NCBI RefSeq assembly: GCF_000716715.1
Contig: NZ_JNYJ01000003.1
Coordinates: 1-64,000, forward strand
Source: Dactylosporangium aurantiacum
Lineage (GTDB): Bacteria > Actinomycetota > Actinomycetes > Mycobacteriales > Micromonosporaceae
DNA: 64,000 bases
Reading direction: 5' to 3'
Shown here: positions 42,486-50,280 of the stretch, piece by piece
How the letters are laid out: each line of letters opens with the position of its first letter
Numbering within the stretch: position 1 is the stretch's first letter
The notes under the pieces: generated by a model
The model's database searches: none
What the model saw: only the letters and a program-made list of their open reading frames with translations
What the model was told of the DNA's origin: nothing
Position numbers and translations under genes: made by a program

Positions 42486-43484
42486 ATGGTGTTGTGGGCG
42501 GTCGCGGCGGTCCTCGCCGCATACACGATCATCCGGCTCGGCGGCCTCGAACGTGGCACGCCACTGGTCCAGCTCATCGCGTTCACCCCCTACGTGGCGC
42601 CCCTCGCGCTGCTGTGCGCCGCCTGGGCCGCGATCGCCGGCGCCACCGGCCCCTGGCTGCTGTGCCTGCTCGCCTGGGCCGCCCTGTCCGCGACCGTCGT
42701 GCCACGCCTCATCGCCCGGCCCGCCCCACCGGCCGGCGCCGCCCCCGGCGTGCCGCTGCGGGTCATGACCGCCAACGTCCTGTTCGACCACGGCGACATG
42801 CCCGCCCTGCTGCAACAGGCGAAACTCGACGACGTCGACGTCCTCGCCGTCCAGGAGCTCACCCCGGCCGCCCTCGCCGCCCTCGACACCGCCGGCGTCG
42901 ACGGGCTCCTGCCACACCGCGTCGCCCACCCGGGCCGCGGCGGCACCGGATCCGCCCTGTTCAGCCGGCACCCGCTCACCCCGACCGGCGGCGACGGCCT
43001 GGCCCGCCGCCACGACTGCGGCATGCGGCAGGCCGGCGCGACCGTCCACGTCCCCGGCGCCGGCGACGTCCAGGTCGAATCCGTCCACCCGTGCGCGCCA
43101 CGCCCACGGCAGACCCGCTGCTGGGCCCGCAACCTCGCCGCCCAGCCACCCGCCGGCGGCGACCCGCCCCGCATCCTGCTCGGCGACTTCAACGCGACCC
43201 TCGACCACGCGCCGCTGCGCCGGCTGCTCCGCACCGGCTACCGCGACGCCGCCGGCACCCGCGGCCGCGGCCTCGCACCCACCTGGCCGTTCCGGCGCGG
43301 CCCCGGCCTGCCCGTCGCCCCGCCCGTCACCCTCGACCACGTCCTCACCGACCGGCGCATCGGCATCGGCGACGTCGCCACCAGGACCGTCCCCGGCAGC
43401 GACCACCGCGCCCTCCTCGCCCACCTGCGCCTGCCCACCACCGACCACCCCACCGCCCAGCACCCCACAGCCGACCCCGCATGA
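42486..43484 (+). CDS. membrane-anchored endonuclease/exonuclease/phosphatase (EEP) family protein
   Basis: A 332-aa protein with two or three N-terminal helices (VLWAVAAVLAAYTIIRLGG, YVAPLALLCAAWAAIAG, WLLCLLAWAALSATVV) and a C-terminal EEP domain from about residue 90. Catalytic motifs are RVMTANVLFDHG (N), LAVQELTP (E), LLGDFNATLDH (D-x-N) and VPGSDHRALLAHL (S-D-H). The domain probably faces outward and could cleave a phosphodiester or phosphate of a secreted substrate. Its stop overlaps ATG 43481 of the UvrA-like gene (ATGA). Confidence 0.85.
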   Translation: MVLWAVAAVLAAYTIIRLGGLERGTPLVQLIAFTPYVAPLALLCAAWAAIAGATGPWLLCLLAWAALSATVVPRLIARPAPPAGAAPGVPLRVMTANVLFDHGDMPALLQQAKLDDVDVLAVQELTPAALAALDTAGVDGLLPHRVAHPGRGGTGSALFSRHPLTPTGGDGLARRHDCGMRQAGATVHVPGAGDVQVESVHPCAPRPRQTRCWARNLAAQPPAGGDPPRILLGDFNATLDHAPLRRLLRTGYRDAAGTRGRGLAPTWPFRRGPGLPVAPPVTLDHVLTDRRIGIGDVATRTVPGSDHRALLAHLRLPTTDHPTAQHPTADPA

Positions 43485-45712
43485 CCCCAACCCCCGCACG
43501 GGACCGAATCACCGTCACCGGCGCCCGCGAACACAACCTGAAAAACGTCACCGTCCAGGTCCCCAAACACGCCATCACCGTCTTCACCGGCGTCTCCGGC
43601 TCCGGCAAGACCTCCCTCGTGTTCGACACGATCGCCGCCGAAGCCCAACGCCAGCTCAACGACACCTTCACCGCGTTCGCCCGCACCCGCCTGCCCCGAC
43701 CCGACCGCCCCGACCTCGACAGCATCGACAACCTCTGCGCCGCCGTCATCGTCGACCACCGCCGCCTCGGCGGCGGACCCCGATCCACCGTCGGCACCGC
43801 CACCGACATCAACCCCATCCTGCGCCTGCTCTACGCCCGCACCGCCCACCCACACCTCGGCGCCCCCAACCACTACTCGTTCAACCACCCCAACGGCCAA
43901 TGCCGCACCTGCCGCGGCACCGGCCGCACCACCACCGTCGACCTCAACCAGTTCCTCGACCCGACCCGCTCACTCAACGACGGCGCCCTACGCCACCCCG
44001 ACCTGCACCCCGGCACCCGCCACTGGCAGCAACTCACCGCACCCGGCTACTTCAACCCCGACACACCCGTCGCCGACTACACCCCCGAACAACGCCACAC
44101 CCTGCTCCACCACACCGGCACCCGGCCCGACGGCACCCCCTACGAAGGCGCCATCGCCCTCTTCACCCGCCTCCACCTGCACCGCGACCCACTCACCACC
44201 CGCACCCGCCGCTACGTCACCGACCAACCCTGCACCGCCTGCCGCGGCACCCGCCTCAACGACACCGCCCGCGACAGCCGCATCGACGGCTACGCCATCA
44301 CCGACCTCACCGCCATGGAAACCGCCGAACTCGCCGCCGTCCTCCGCCTCAACACCGACGACACCGCCGCACCCATCATCGACACCCTCCTACGCCGCCT
44401 GCACCACCTCACCGACATCGGCCTCGGCCACCTCACCCTCGACCGCGACACCAACACCCTGTCCGGCGGCGAATCCCAACGCGTCAAACTCGTCCGCCAC
44501 CTCAACAGCGCCCTCGTCGACATGCTCTACATCTTCGACGAACCCAGCATCGGCCTGCACCCACACGACGTCACCCGCCTCACCACCCTGCTACGACAGC
44601 TGCGCGACAACGGCAACACCGTCCTCGTCGTCGAACACGACCGCGACGTCATCGCCGCCGCCGACCACATCATCGACCTCGGCCCCGCCGCCGGCACCCA
44701 CGGCGGCACCATCGTCTACGAAGGCGGCCTCGAAGCCCTCCCGTACGCCCGCACCACCACCGGCCGCCACTACGCCCAACGCCTCCCACTCAACACCAAC
44801 CCCCGCACCCCCACCGGCACCCTCACCATCCACGACGCCCACACCCACAACCTCAAACACATCACCGTCGACATCCCCACCGGCGTCCTCACCGCCGTCA
44901 CCGGCGTCGCCGGCTCCGGCAAAACCTCCCTCATCCACCACGACTTCCTCACCCAACACCCCACCGCCGTCGTCGTCGACCAGAGCCCGCCCACCGCCTC
45001 ACCCCGCGCCACCCCCGCCACCCACACCGGCATCATGACCGCCATCCGCGCCCAGTTCGCCGCCGCCACCCACACCGACCCCGCCCTGTTCAGCGCCAAC
45101 TCCACCGGCGCCTGCCCCACCTGCCGCGGCCTCGGCACCATCCACACCGACCACACCTTCATGGAAACCCTCAAAACCACCTGCCGCGACTGCGACGGCC
45201 GCCGCTACCACCCCGACGCCCTCCGCCACCGCCTCCGCGGCAACACCATCGCCGACGTCCTCGCCATGACCACCGAAGAAGCCACCACCTTCTTCCCCGA
45301 CCCCGACATCCAGACCGTCCTGCACACCCTCACCGACGTCGGCCTGCACTACCTCACCCTCGGCCAACCCCTCAACACCCTCTCCGGCGGCGAACACCAA
45401 CGCCTCAAACTCGCCGCCCAACTCCACCGCACCGGCACCGTCTACGTCCTCGACGAACCCACCACCGGCCTGCACATGGCCGACATCACCCACCTGCTGC
45501 GCATCATCGACCGGCTCGTCACCGCCACCAACACCGTCATCGTCATCGAACACCACCTCGACGTCATCAAGAACGCCGACTGGATCATCGACCTCGGCCC
45601 CGACGCCGGCGCGGCCGGCGGCACCGTCGTGTTCGAAGGCACCCCACAACAGCTCACCCACGCCACCGGCTCCCACACCGCCGACGCCCTCCGCCGCGAC
45701 CTCGCCCAGTGA
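43481..45712 (+). CDS. UvrA2/DrrC-like ABC excinuclease-type protein
   Basis: A 743-aa twin ABC ATPase, much shorter than housekeeping UvrA (~950 aa) and close to DrrC of the daunorubicin producer. First module: GVSGSGKTS, signature LSGGESQR, Walker B LYIFDEPSIGLHP. Second: GVAGSGKTS, LSGGEHQR, VYVLDEPTTGLHM. Two zinc-finger-like sets are visible (CRTCRGTGR with CTACRGTR, and CPTCRGLG with CRDCDGRRY). The missing segment is probably the UvrB-interaction domain. DrrC-type proteins give self-resistance to DNA-binding drugs. Codons are extremely C-ending, with His and Thr abundant. Translation is coupled to the EEP gene. Confidence 0.88.
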   Translation: MTPTPARDRITVTGAREHNLKNVTVQVPKHAITVFTGVSGSGKTSLVFDTIAAEAQRQLNDTFTAFARTRLPRPDRPDLDSIDNLCAAVIVDHRRLGGGPRSTVGTATDINPILRLLYARTAHPHLGAPNHYSFNHPNGQCRTCRGTGRTTTVDLNQFLDPTRSLNDGALRHPDLHPGTRHWQQLTAPGYFNPDTPVADYTPEQRHTLLHHTGTRPDGTPYEGAIALFTRLHLHRDPLTTRTRRYVTDQPCTACRGTRLNDTARDSRIDGYAITDLTAMETAELAAVLRLNTDDTAAPIIDTLLRRLHHLTDIGLGHLTLDRDTNTLSGGESQRVKLVRHLNSALVDMLYIFDEPSIGLHPHDVTRLTTLLRQLRDNGNTVLVVEHDRDVIAAADHIIDLGPAAGTHGGTIVYEGGLEALPYARTTTGRHYAQRLPLNTNPRTPTGTLTIHDAHTHNLKHITVDIPTGVLTAVTGVAGSGKTSLIHHDFLTQHPTAVVVDQSPPTASPRATPATHTGIMTAIRAQFAAATHTDPALFSANSTGACPTCRGLGTIHTDHTFMETLKTTCRDCDGRRYHPDALRHRLRGNTIADVLAMTTEEATTFFPDPDIQTVLHTLTDVGLHYLTLGQPLNTLSGGEHQRLKLAAQLHRTGTVYVLDEPTTGLHMADITHLLRIIDRLVTATNTVIVIEHHLDVIKNADWIIDLGPDAGAAGGTVVFEGTPQQLTHATGSHTADALRRDLAQ

Positions 45713-45798
45713 CCACGCCGCTGTCATCGGCATCCGGCGGCACCGACCGGGCGACAACCCGGTTGCCGGGCCGGACGTCTCGACCGCATCATCCGATC

Positions 45799-46071
45799 AT
45801 GGTCCAGTACACCTGCCCCGGCTGCGGGACGCTCATCTCGGTCGGCGACGCCCGTCGCGTCGGCGAGCCATGCAGCATGTGTGCGGCCGGCCAGACCTGG
45901 GAATCCCTGTCCACGCAAGACCAGCAGACGATTCTCGCCGCCGCGCGGCACGGTGCGATCGCCGGCCTGCTCGCCATGCGGGACCTGACCCCACCGATCC
46001 GGCTGCCACACGCCGTGGACCTGCTCGCCTACCTCGACCGCGCGGACCCGACCGGTCACCGCCCGCAATGA
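45799..46071 (+). CDS. small zinc-ribbon protein coupled to a PLP enzyme
   Basis: A 90-aa protein. Residues 1-35 hold YTCPGCGTLI and PCSMCAAGQTW, two CxxC pairs fitting a zinc ribbon. The rest is helical (TQDQQTILAAARHGAIAGLLAM) with no known domain. Its TGA overlaps the ATG of the deaminase-like gene (ATGA, 46068-46071). CATCAT ends 6 nt before ATG 45799, so it may be leaderless. It could be a regulator or partner of the enzyme (inference). Confidence 0.68.
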   Translation: MVQYTCPGCGTLISVGDARRVGEPCSMCAAGQTWESLSTQDQQTILAAARHGAIAGLLAMRDLTPPIRLPHAVDLLAYLDRADPTGHRPQ

Positions 46072-47048
46072 CCCTGGAGAGTCCGGTGCACAAACTGCCG
46101 TTGTCGGCATGGCCCACACCGATGGAGGCCGCCGCCCGACTGGCGACACACATCGGCCTCGCCCCGGACGACCTGTGGATCAAACGCGACGACCTCACCG
46201 GGCTCGGCGTCGGCGGCAACAAGGTCCGCAAACTCGAATGGCTGGTCGCCGACGCGCTCCACAACGGGGCGGACACCCTCGTCACCACCGGCGGGCCACA
46301 GAGCAACCACGCCCGGCTGACCGCCGCCGCCGCGGCCCGCACCGGACTGCGGGTCACGCTCGTCATGCCCGCCGCCGCCCGCCCACCACAGCCGACCGGC
46401 AACCTGCTGCTCGACGCCGCGCTCGGCGCCCGGATCATCTGGGCCGACGCCACCGGACCCGCCGACCTGACCACCCACGCACAGCAGGTGTGCACCGAAC
46501 TCCGCGCCCAAGGCGCGACACCGTACCTGGTGCCGTTCGGCGGATCCAACGCCCTCGGCGCCCGCGGATACCACGACGCCGGCATCGAGATCCTCCACCA
46601 GCAGCCCACCATCCAGCACGTCGTCACCGCACTCGGCTCCGGCGCCACCATGGCCGGACTGGTCGCCGCCCTCGGCACCGAACGCGTCCTGGGCATCGAC
46701 GTCGGCGCCCTGCCCGACCCCGCTGCGGCAGCCGCCACCTACGCCACCGAGCTCACCGGCAACCCGGTGACCCCGGCACGACTCCGCGTCCGCCACGACC
46801 AGATCGGCGCAGGCTACGGCACGCTCCACGAACCCGTGCTCGACGCGATCACCACCGTCGCCCGCGCCGAAGGCGTCATCCTCGACCCCGTCTACACCGG
46901 CCGCGCCGCCGCCGGCCTGATCGCCGCCGTCCACGACGGCACCATCAGACCAGGACAGCGCACCGTCCTACTGCACACCGGCGGCCTGCCCGGCCTGTTC
47001 GGCCACAGCGAAGCGACCCACCGCATCACCCACACCACGGCGCCGTGA
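46068..47048 (+). CDS. D-cysteine desulfhydrase / ACC deaminase family PLP enzyme
   Basis: A 326-aa type II PLP enzyme. The PLP lysine is in GGNKVRKLEWL, substrate-binding region TTGGPQSNHARLTAAAA, phosphate-binding loop ALGSGATMAGL, and the C-terminal HTGGLPGLFGH. Members convert 1-aminocyclopropane-1-carboxylate to 2-oxobutyrate and ammonia, or D-cysteine to pyruvate and H2S; the residues that separate the two cannot be judged by eye. It is translationally coupled to the zinc-ribbon gene. Confidence 0.85.
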   Translation: MTLESPVHKLPLSAWPTPMEAAARLATHIGLAPDDLWIKRDDLTGLGVGGNKVRKLEWLVADALHNGADTLVTTGGPQSNHARLTAAAAARTGLRVTLVMPAAARPPQPTGNLLLDAALGARIIWADATGPADLTTHAQQVCTELRAQGATPYLVPFGGSNALGARGYHDAGIEILHQQPTIQHVVTALGSGATMAGLVAALGTERVLGIDVGALPDPAAAAATYATELTGNPVTPARLRVRHDQIGAGYGTLHEPVLDAITTVARAEGVILDPVYTGRAAAGLIAAVHDGTIRPGQRTVLLHTGGLPGLFGHSEATHRITHTTAP

Positions 47049-47057
47049 ACCGGCCCG

Positions 47058-47366
47058 TCACCGCCCGCGCAGCGACTCCTGGTACACGTCGGCGTACGTC
47101 GGAACATCCTTGATCAGGTCGTCACAGAACGCCGCCACATCAGGGCCGATTAGCTGCAACACCCCCTTGCCGGACGCCGCTCCCTCCTCGAAGAAGTCCA
47201 CGATCCCCGACAGCAGCCGCCCGTCGGCCAGGTCCACCGGACCCACCTTGAACAGGTACCGCTGCAGCTCCTTGTACACGATCCGATAATCCGGCGGGAG
47301 CGCCTTCACCCGCGCCACATGCGCCCGCCACTGCCGCTTGCCCTCGATGATGTCCCGAATGCCCAC
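47058..47366 (-). CDS. DUF1048 family protein
   Basis: A 102-aa helical protein. KALPPDYRIVYKELQRYLFKV, IVDFFEEGAASGKGVLQL and GPDVAAFCDDLI match the DUF1048 pattern. It follows a second DUF1048 gene with one nucleotide between them and is third in a padR-DUF1048-DUF1048 operon. Function unknown; such proteins usually travel with PadR regulators. Confidence 0.85.
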   Translation of the reverse strand: MGIRDIIEGKRQWRAHVARVKALPPDYRIVYKELQRYLFKVGPVDLADGRLLSGIVDFFEEGAASGKGVLQLIGPDVAAFCDDLIKDVPTYADVYQESLRGR

Positions 47367-47367
47367 G

Positions 47368-47724
47368 TCAACCTCCCAACCGGCCCAGTTTCCGGGCGAC
47401 CGTGCTGTTCAACTGCTCACGCCACCGGTCGCGGTACGTCCGGGCACCCTCACCACCGGCCAACGCCACGCAGAACCCGGGCACGTCATCGCCGAGCACC
47501 TCACGCACGTCCAGCCCGTCCGCCGACGCCTCCTCCAGCAACCCCAGCGCCGCGTCGAAGATCGGCGTCAGGTTGCGGCCCGTGAAGTCGCCGTACGGCA
47601 TCAGCTGCGCCCGCAGCTGCTCCCACACCGACCGGTAGTCCGGCGCCAACACCGCCGCCCTCGCCTCGAACGCCTTCCAATCCCTGGTCAGATCGCTGCC
47701 GGTGACCGTCTCCCAGAAGCTCAT
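47368..47724 (-). CDS. DUF1048 family protein
   Basis: A 118-aa paralogue of the preceding protein: WETVTGSDLTRDWKAFEARA, LAPDYRSVWEQLRAQLMPYG, LLEEASADGLDVREVLGDDVPGF. ATG 47724 overlaps the padR stop by 4 bp (ATGA), so it is translationally coupled. The two DUF1048 proteins may form a heterodimer (inference). Confidence 0.83.
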   Translation of the reverse strand: MSFWETVTGSDLTRDWKAFEARAAVLAPDYRSVWEQLRAQLMPYGDFTGRNLTPIFDAALGLLEEASADGLDVREVLGDDVPGFCVALAGGEGARTYRDRWREQLNSTVARKLGRLGG

Positions 47725-48047
47725 CCGCCGCCTCCCTTCAGGCTGTCGATGCGCGAGGAGACATACCGCCACTTCGCCCAGAACCGGTCCAGCTCCGCGC
47801 GGCCCGCGTCGTTGAGCGCGTAGAACTTCCGCGGCGGCCCCACCTCGGACGGCCGTTTCGTCACCTGGACAAGGCCGTTGCGCTCCAGGCGCAACAGGAT
47901 CGTGTACACCGTGCCGTCCACGACGTCGGCGAAGCCGAGCTCGTTCAGCCGGCGGGTGATGGCGTAGCCGTACGTCTCCTCGCTGCCGATGATCTCGAGC
48001 ACGCAGCCTTCGAGCGTGCCCTTCAACATCTCCGTCAGGTCGTCCAC
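47721..48047 (-). CDS. PadR-family transcriptional regulator
   Basis: A 108-aa winged-helix repressor. MLKGTLEGCVLEIIGSEETY, YGYAITRRLNELGF, DGTVYTILLRLERNGLV and GPPRKFYALNDAGRAEL are standard PadR N-domain motifs, and the short C-terminal helix is the dimerisation part. GTG 48047 was chosen because GGAGGAG lies 5 nt upstream. A 23-bp direct repeat in three copies sits 33-102 nt upstream of this start and probably contains its operator. It heads an operon with the two DUF1048 genes. Confidence 0.88.
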   Translation of the reverse strand: MDDLTEMLKGTLEGCVLEIIGSEETYGYAITRRLNELGFADVVDGTVYTILLRLERNGLVQVTKRPSEVGPPRKFYALNDAGRAELDRFWAKWRYVSSRIDSLKGGGG

Positions 48048-48079
48048 CGCGGCTCCTCCCCGGCCCACCTGGTACCCCG

Positions 48080-48148
48080 TAGCACTAGGTACCGCTACAA
48101 AGTAGCACCAGATACCGGTATGCGGTAGTACCAGATACCGCCGATCAG
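48080..48148. repeat. three 23-bp direct repeats upstream of padR, candidate operator array
   Basis: Copies start at 48080, 48103 and 48126. Their first 15 bases read TAGCACTAGGTACCG, TAGCACCAGATACCG and TAGTACCAGATACCG. The second copy contains the perfect palindrome ATACCGGTAT (48112-48121). The spacing is about two helical turns, so proteins bound to each copy would line up on one face. Confidence 0.78.
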
Positions 48149-48153
48149 ACCGC

Positions 48154-48525
48154 TCAGACCGCCGGCCGGTAGAAGAACGTCCGCCGCCGCGACACCCGAC
48201 CACCACGCAGCTCGAACCAGTCCGCGAAAATCTCACTCAACGGCACACCCGAATGCGACACCCCATCGAACCGACCCCAACAACACACCTGCCCACCACC
48301 CTCAACCCACCGCTCCACCGCATGCCGACCCGACGCCACGATGCACCGCCGCCGGTAGAACGCCACAAACGCGTCCACCCCCTCAATCGGCGGACACCCA
48401 GGCCGGTGATACACCACATCCTCAGTCACCAGACCCGCCAGCTCACCCCACTCCCGACGATCGATCACCGCCAGCAACGACGAGACCAACCCGGACCGCT
48501 CCGCCACCAGCGCATCCTCAGCCAT
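48154..48525 (-). CDS. SnoaL-like / NTF2-like protein
   Basis: A 123-aa protein with the cone-shaped NTF2 fold pattern: LLAVIDRREWGELAGLVTEDVVYHRPG, GVDAFVAFYRRRCI, and the terminal strands VCCWGRFDG and EIFADWFELRGGRV. Such proteins are small enzymes or ligand-binding domains. It begins 82 nt upstream of the DapA-like stop and ends next to the padR operator region; co-regulation with padR is not indicated. Codons are G/T-rich for a gene in this window. Confidence 0.78.
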   Translation of the reverse strand: MAEDALVAERSGLVSSLLAVIDRREWGELAGLVTEDVVYHRPGCPPIEGVDAFVAFYRRRCIVASGRHAVERWVEGGGQVCCWGRFDGVSHSGVPLSEIFADWFELRGGRVSRRRTFFYRPAV

Positions 48526-48606
48526 ACACCCATGGAAATCCGCCCACCACCCCCGGTCAACACACCGCAGCTGCTTCTTACACCCCGAAACCGGACCGTA
48601 ACCCGA

Positions 48607-49380
48607 TCACCCCATCCGCGCCGCCACAGACGTCCCATACCGCTGCGCCACCAACCGCTTCAACCCATGCGGAAACCCCGACTTCGCCGCCACATGCGGC
48701 CCCACCAACCGCAACTGCGCCGCCGCGTCACCCTCCCACGCCGCCACACAATCCTCCGCCGCCACATTCGCCACCGCCAGAATCGCCCCCGCCGCACCCA
48801 ACAACCCCGCCGCCGACACCAACGCCGACGACCCCACATACACCGCACCGTCCCACTCCGACAACAACCGCAACAACCGCTCCGCATCCCCCGTCGAATC
48901 CTTCAACCCCGCCACCGGCAACGACGGCAACACCTCCAACGGCACCGCACCACCCGCCACCCCCGGAAAGTGATACGCCAACACCGGCCGGCCATCCGCC
49001 GCCGACACCACCCGCTCGTAGAACACCCGAAGATCCCCCGCCCGCCGCGGCGGCGGCACCAGCACCGCATCCGCACCCACCGCCACCGACGCCGCCGTCA
49101 ACTCAGCCGCCGGCCCCGCCCACGCACCCCCCGCACCCGCGATCACCGGCACCCCCGCACACGCCTGCCGCACCGCCGACACCAGCGCCACCCGCTCACC
49201 ATCACTCAACGCGTCCGCCTCACCGGTCGACCCGGCCACCAGCACCGCCCGTACACCGGACGCCACCAACCGCTCCGCATGCCGCGCGGTCGCCCGCACA
49301 TCCACCGAACCGTCCTCCGCGAACAGCGTCACCAACGCCACCGCGACACCCCGCCACAACGGAACCTGCTCCAGAGTCAT
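48607..49380 (-). CDS. DapA-like (dihydrodipicolinate synthase/N-acetylneuraminate lyase) aldolase
   Basis: A 257-aa class I aldolase, shorter than typical DapA (~290-300 aa). Family motifs are VAGSTGEADALSDGERVAL (the T-G-E region), LAYHFPG (catalytic Tyr) and GLKDSTGD (Schiff-base Lys). The family condenses or cleaves pyruvate and an aldehyde; the altered tripeptide around Tyr and the short C-terminus argue against true lysine biosynthesis. ATG 49380 has a TAGGGT -10 ending 7 nt upstream. The product could be related to the siderophore genes 1 kb away, but nothing proves it. Confidence 0.8.
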   Translation of the reverse strand: MTLEQVPLWRGVAVALVTLFAEDGSVDVRATARHAERLVASGVRAVLVAGSTGEADALSDGERVALVSAVRQACAGVPVIAGAGGAWAGPAAELTAASVAVGADAVLVPPPRRAGDLRVFYERVVSAADGRPVLAYHFPGVAGGAVPLEVLPSLPVAGLKDSTGDAERLLRLLSEWDGAVYVGSSALVSAAGLLGAAGAILAVANVAAEDCVAAWEGDAAAQLRLVGPHVAAKSGFPHGLKRLVAQRYGTSVAARMG

Positions 49381-49716
49381 ACCCAGAACCCTAAGCTGGA
49401 TCCCGGGTGCGCAGGCCGTCGGCGTGCCAGCGCACCCACCCAACACACGACCGCGCCGCCGACCAGGACCCCGGCCGGCGGCGCGCGAAACTCATGAGGG
49501 GCGAGCACCCCACCGGCGGGCACCAGCGGCAACCCACCGCATCGTGACCCGCTCGCGACCGGCCGTCTCCCGCGCCACCCACTGCGCCTTCAACACCACG
49601 CCCATCGCGCCCGCGCCACCGCGAACACCGGACATCGCCACCGCGTCACCTGTCACCTGCACCCGGCAAGACGAGGCGCCCAGCGTTCACACGTGCTGGA
49701 AAACCGAGCCCCGGCC
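49381..49716. other. 336-nt stretch without a convincing gene
   Basis: Apart from the promoter of the DapA-like gene at its left end, no ORF here has both a start signal and protein-like composition. The open plus-strand frame from 49424 looks like an antisense shadow of the 49717-50046 gene. Confidence 0.5.
49388..49393 (-). promoter_or_regulatory. -10 hexamer, leaderless start of DapA-like gene
   Basis: TAGGGT (minus strand) ends 7 nt before ATG 49380. Confidence 0.5.
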
Positions 49717-50046
49717 CTACACCGTCACGTCGACGTGCTCGACGGCGGTCACGTCCGACGACCTGGAGTCCTCGACCGGCTCCGCGGCCGTCCGCGACGC
49801 CGCGAACGCCATGATGAACGACCACGGCGGCATCCCGCCGACATTCGTCACCGCACCCGTCGGCGACAGGTGATACCCGGTCAGGCCCGAGATCGCCGCC
49901 CGGTCACCCGGGGTCAGCTGGCTCAGCACCTGTTGCGATGCCGGCAGCCCACCCTTCGGGGGCGGCGCGACCGGCTCGACGGCCGGTGGACTGGTTTTGG
50001 CCGGCACAGCGGTGTGCGCCGCCGACGACAACTGGCGAATCTCCAT
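49717..50046 (-). CDS. hypothetical protein
   Basis: A 109-aa protein of unknown family. ATG 50046 has GGAGG 5 nt upstream, the reason for preferring it over the longer in-frame start at 50244. After a Pro-rich N-terminus comes a compact segment (LTPGDRAAISGLTGYHLSPT, then NVGGMPPWSFIMAFAASRTA) and an acidic tail. No signal peptide or membrane helix. It is divergent from the first siderophore synthetase gene. Confidence 0.6.
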   Translation of the reverse strand: MEIRQLSSAAHTAVPAKTSPPAVEPVAPPPKGGLPASQQVLSQLTPGDRAAISGLTGYHLSPTGAVTNVGGMPPWSFIMAFAASRTAAEPVEDSRSSDVTAVEHVDVTV

Positions 50047-50202
50047 GGGTGCCTCCCGAAGCGTCCGTGCTCCACGCTGATGCTCGCGTACATCACAGCA
50101 TTCGCGCAGGTGAACGGGCAGCCCGGTGACCGCAGCGACAAGTCTGGCCGATCGGCGGACGCGATCCCCACCAGTGCCGAACGGCCCCACCGGCCTCGCC
50201 CT

Positions 50203-50245
50203 CCCCTGTCGTAGACAGGGGTTCAAAGGCGTGCCGTCAGGCACG
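50203..50245. promoter_or_regulatory. two adjacent hairpins upstream of the siderophore synthetase
   Basis: CCCCTGTC-GTA-GACAGGGG (50203-50221) and CGTGCC-GTCA-GGCACG (50230-50245) lie just upstream of the promoter of the 50281 gene. They could be a terminator from upstream transcription or protein-binding sites. Confidence 0.45.
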
Positions 50246-50254
50246 TCGTCTAAG

Positions 50255-50268
50255 GCGTCCTAGGATGC
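50255..50268. promoter_or_regulatory. 14-bp motif shared with the gcvP upstream region
   Basis: GCGTCCTAGGATGC, palindromic core TCCTAGGA. Its reverse complement matches 61522-61535 at 13 of 14 bases. It lies directly before the -10 of the siderophore synthetase. Confidence 0.4.
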
Positions 50269-50274
50269 TAGGAT
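50269..50274 (+). promoter_or_regulatory. -10 hexamer, leaderless start of siderophore synthetase
   Basis: TAGGAT ends 6 nt before GTG 50281. No IdeR/DmdR-type iron box was recognised. Confidence 0.45.
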
Positions 50275-50280
50275 TTGGAT

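Noticed and set aside
49424..49873. Plus-strand frame with several cysteines that looked like a secreted peptide
   Set aside because: It has no start signal, overlaps a better-supported minus-strand gene and its composition fits an antisense shadow.
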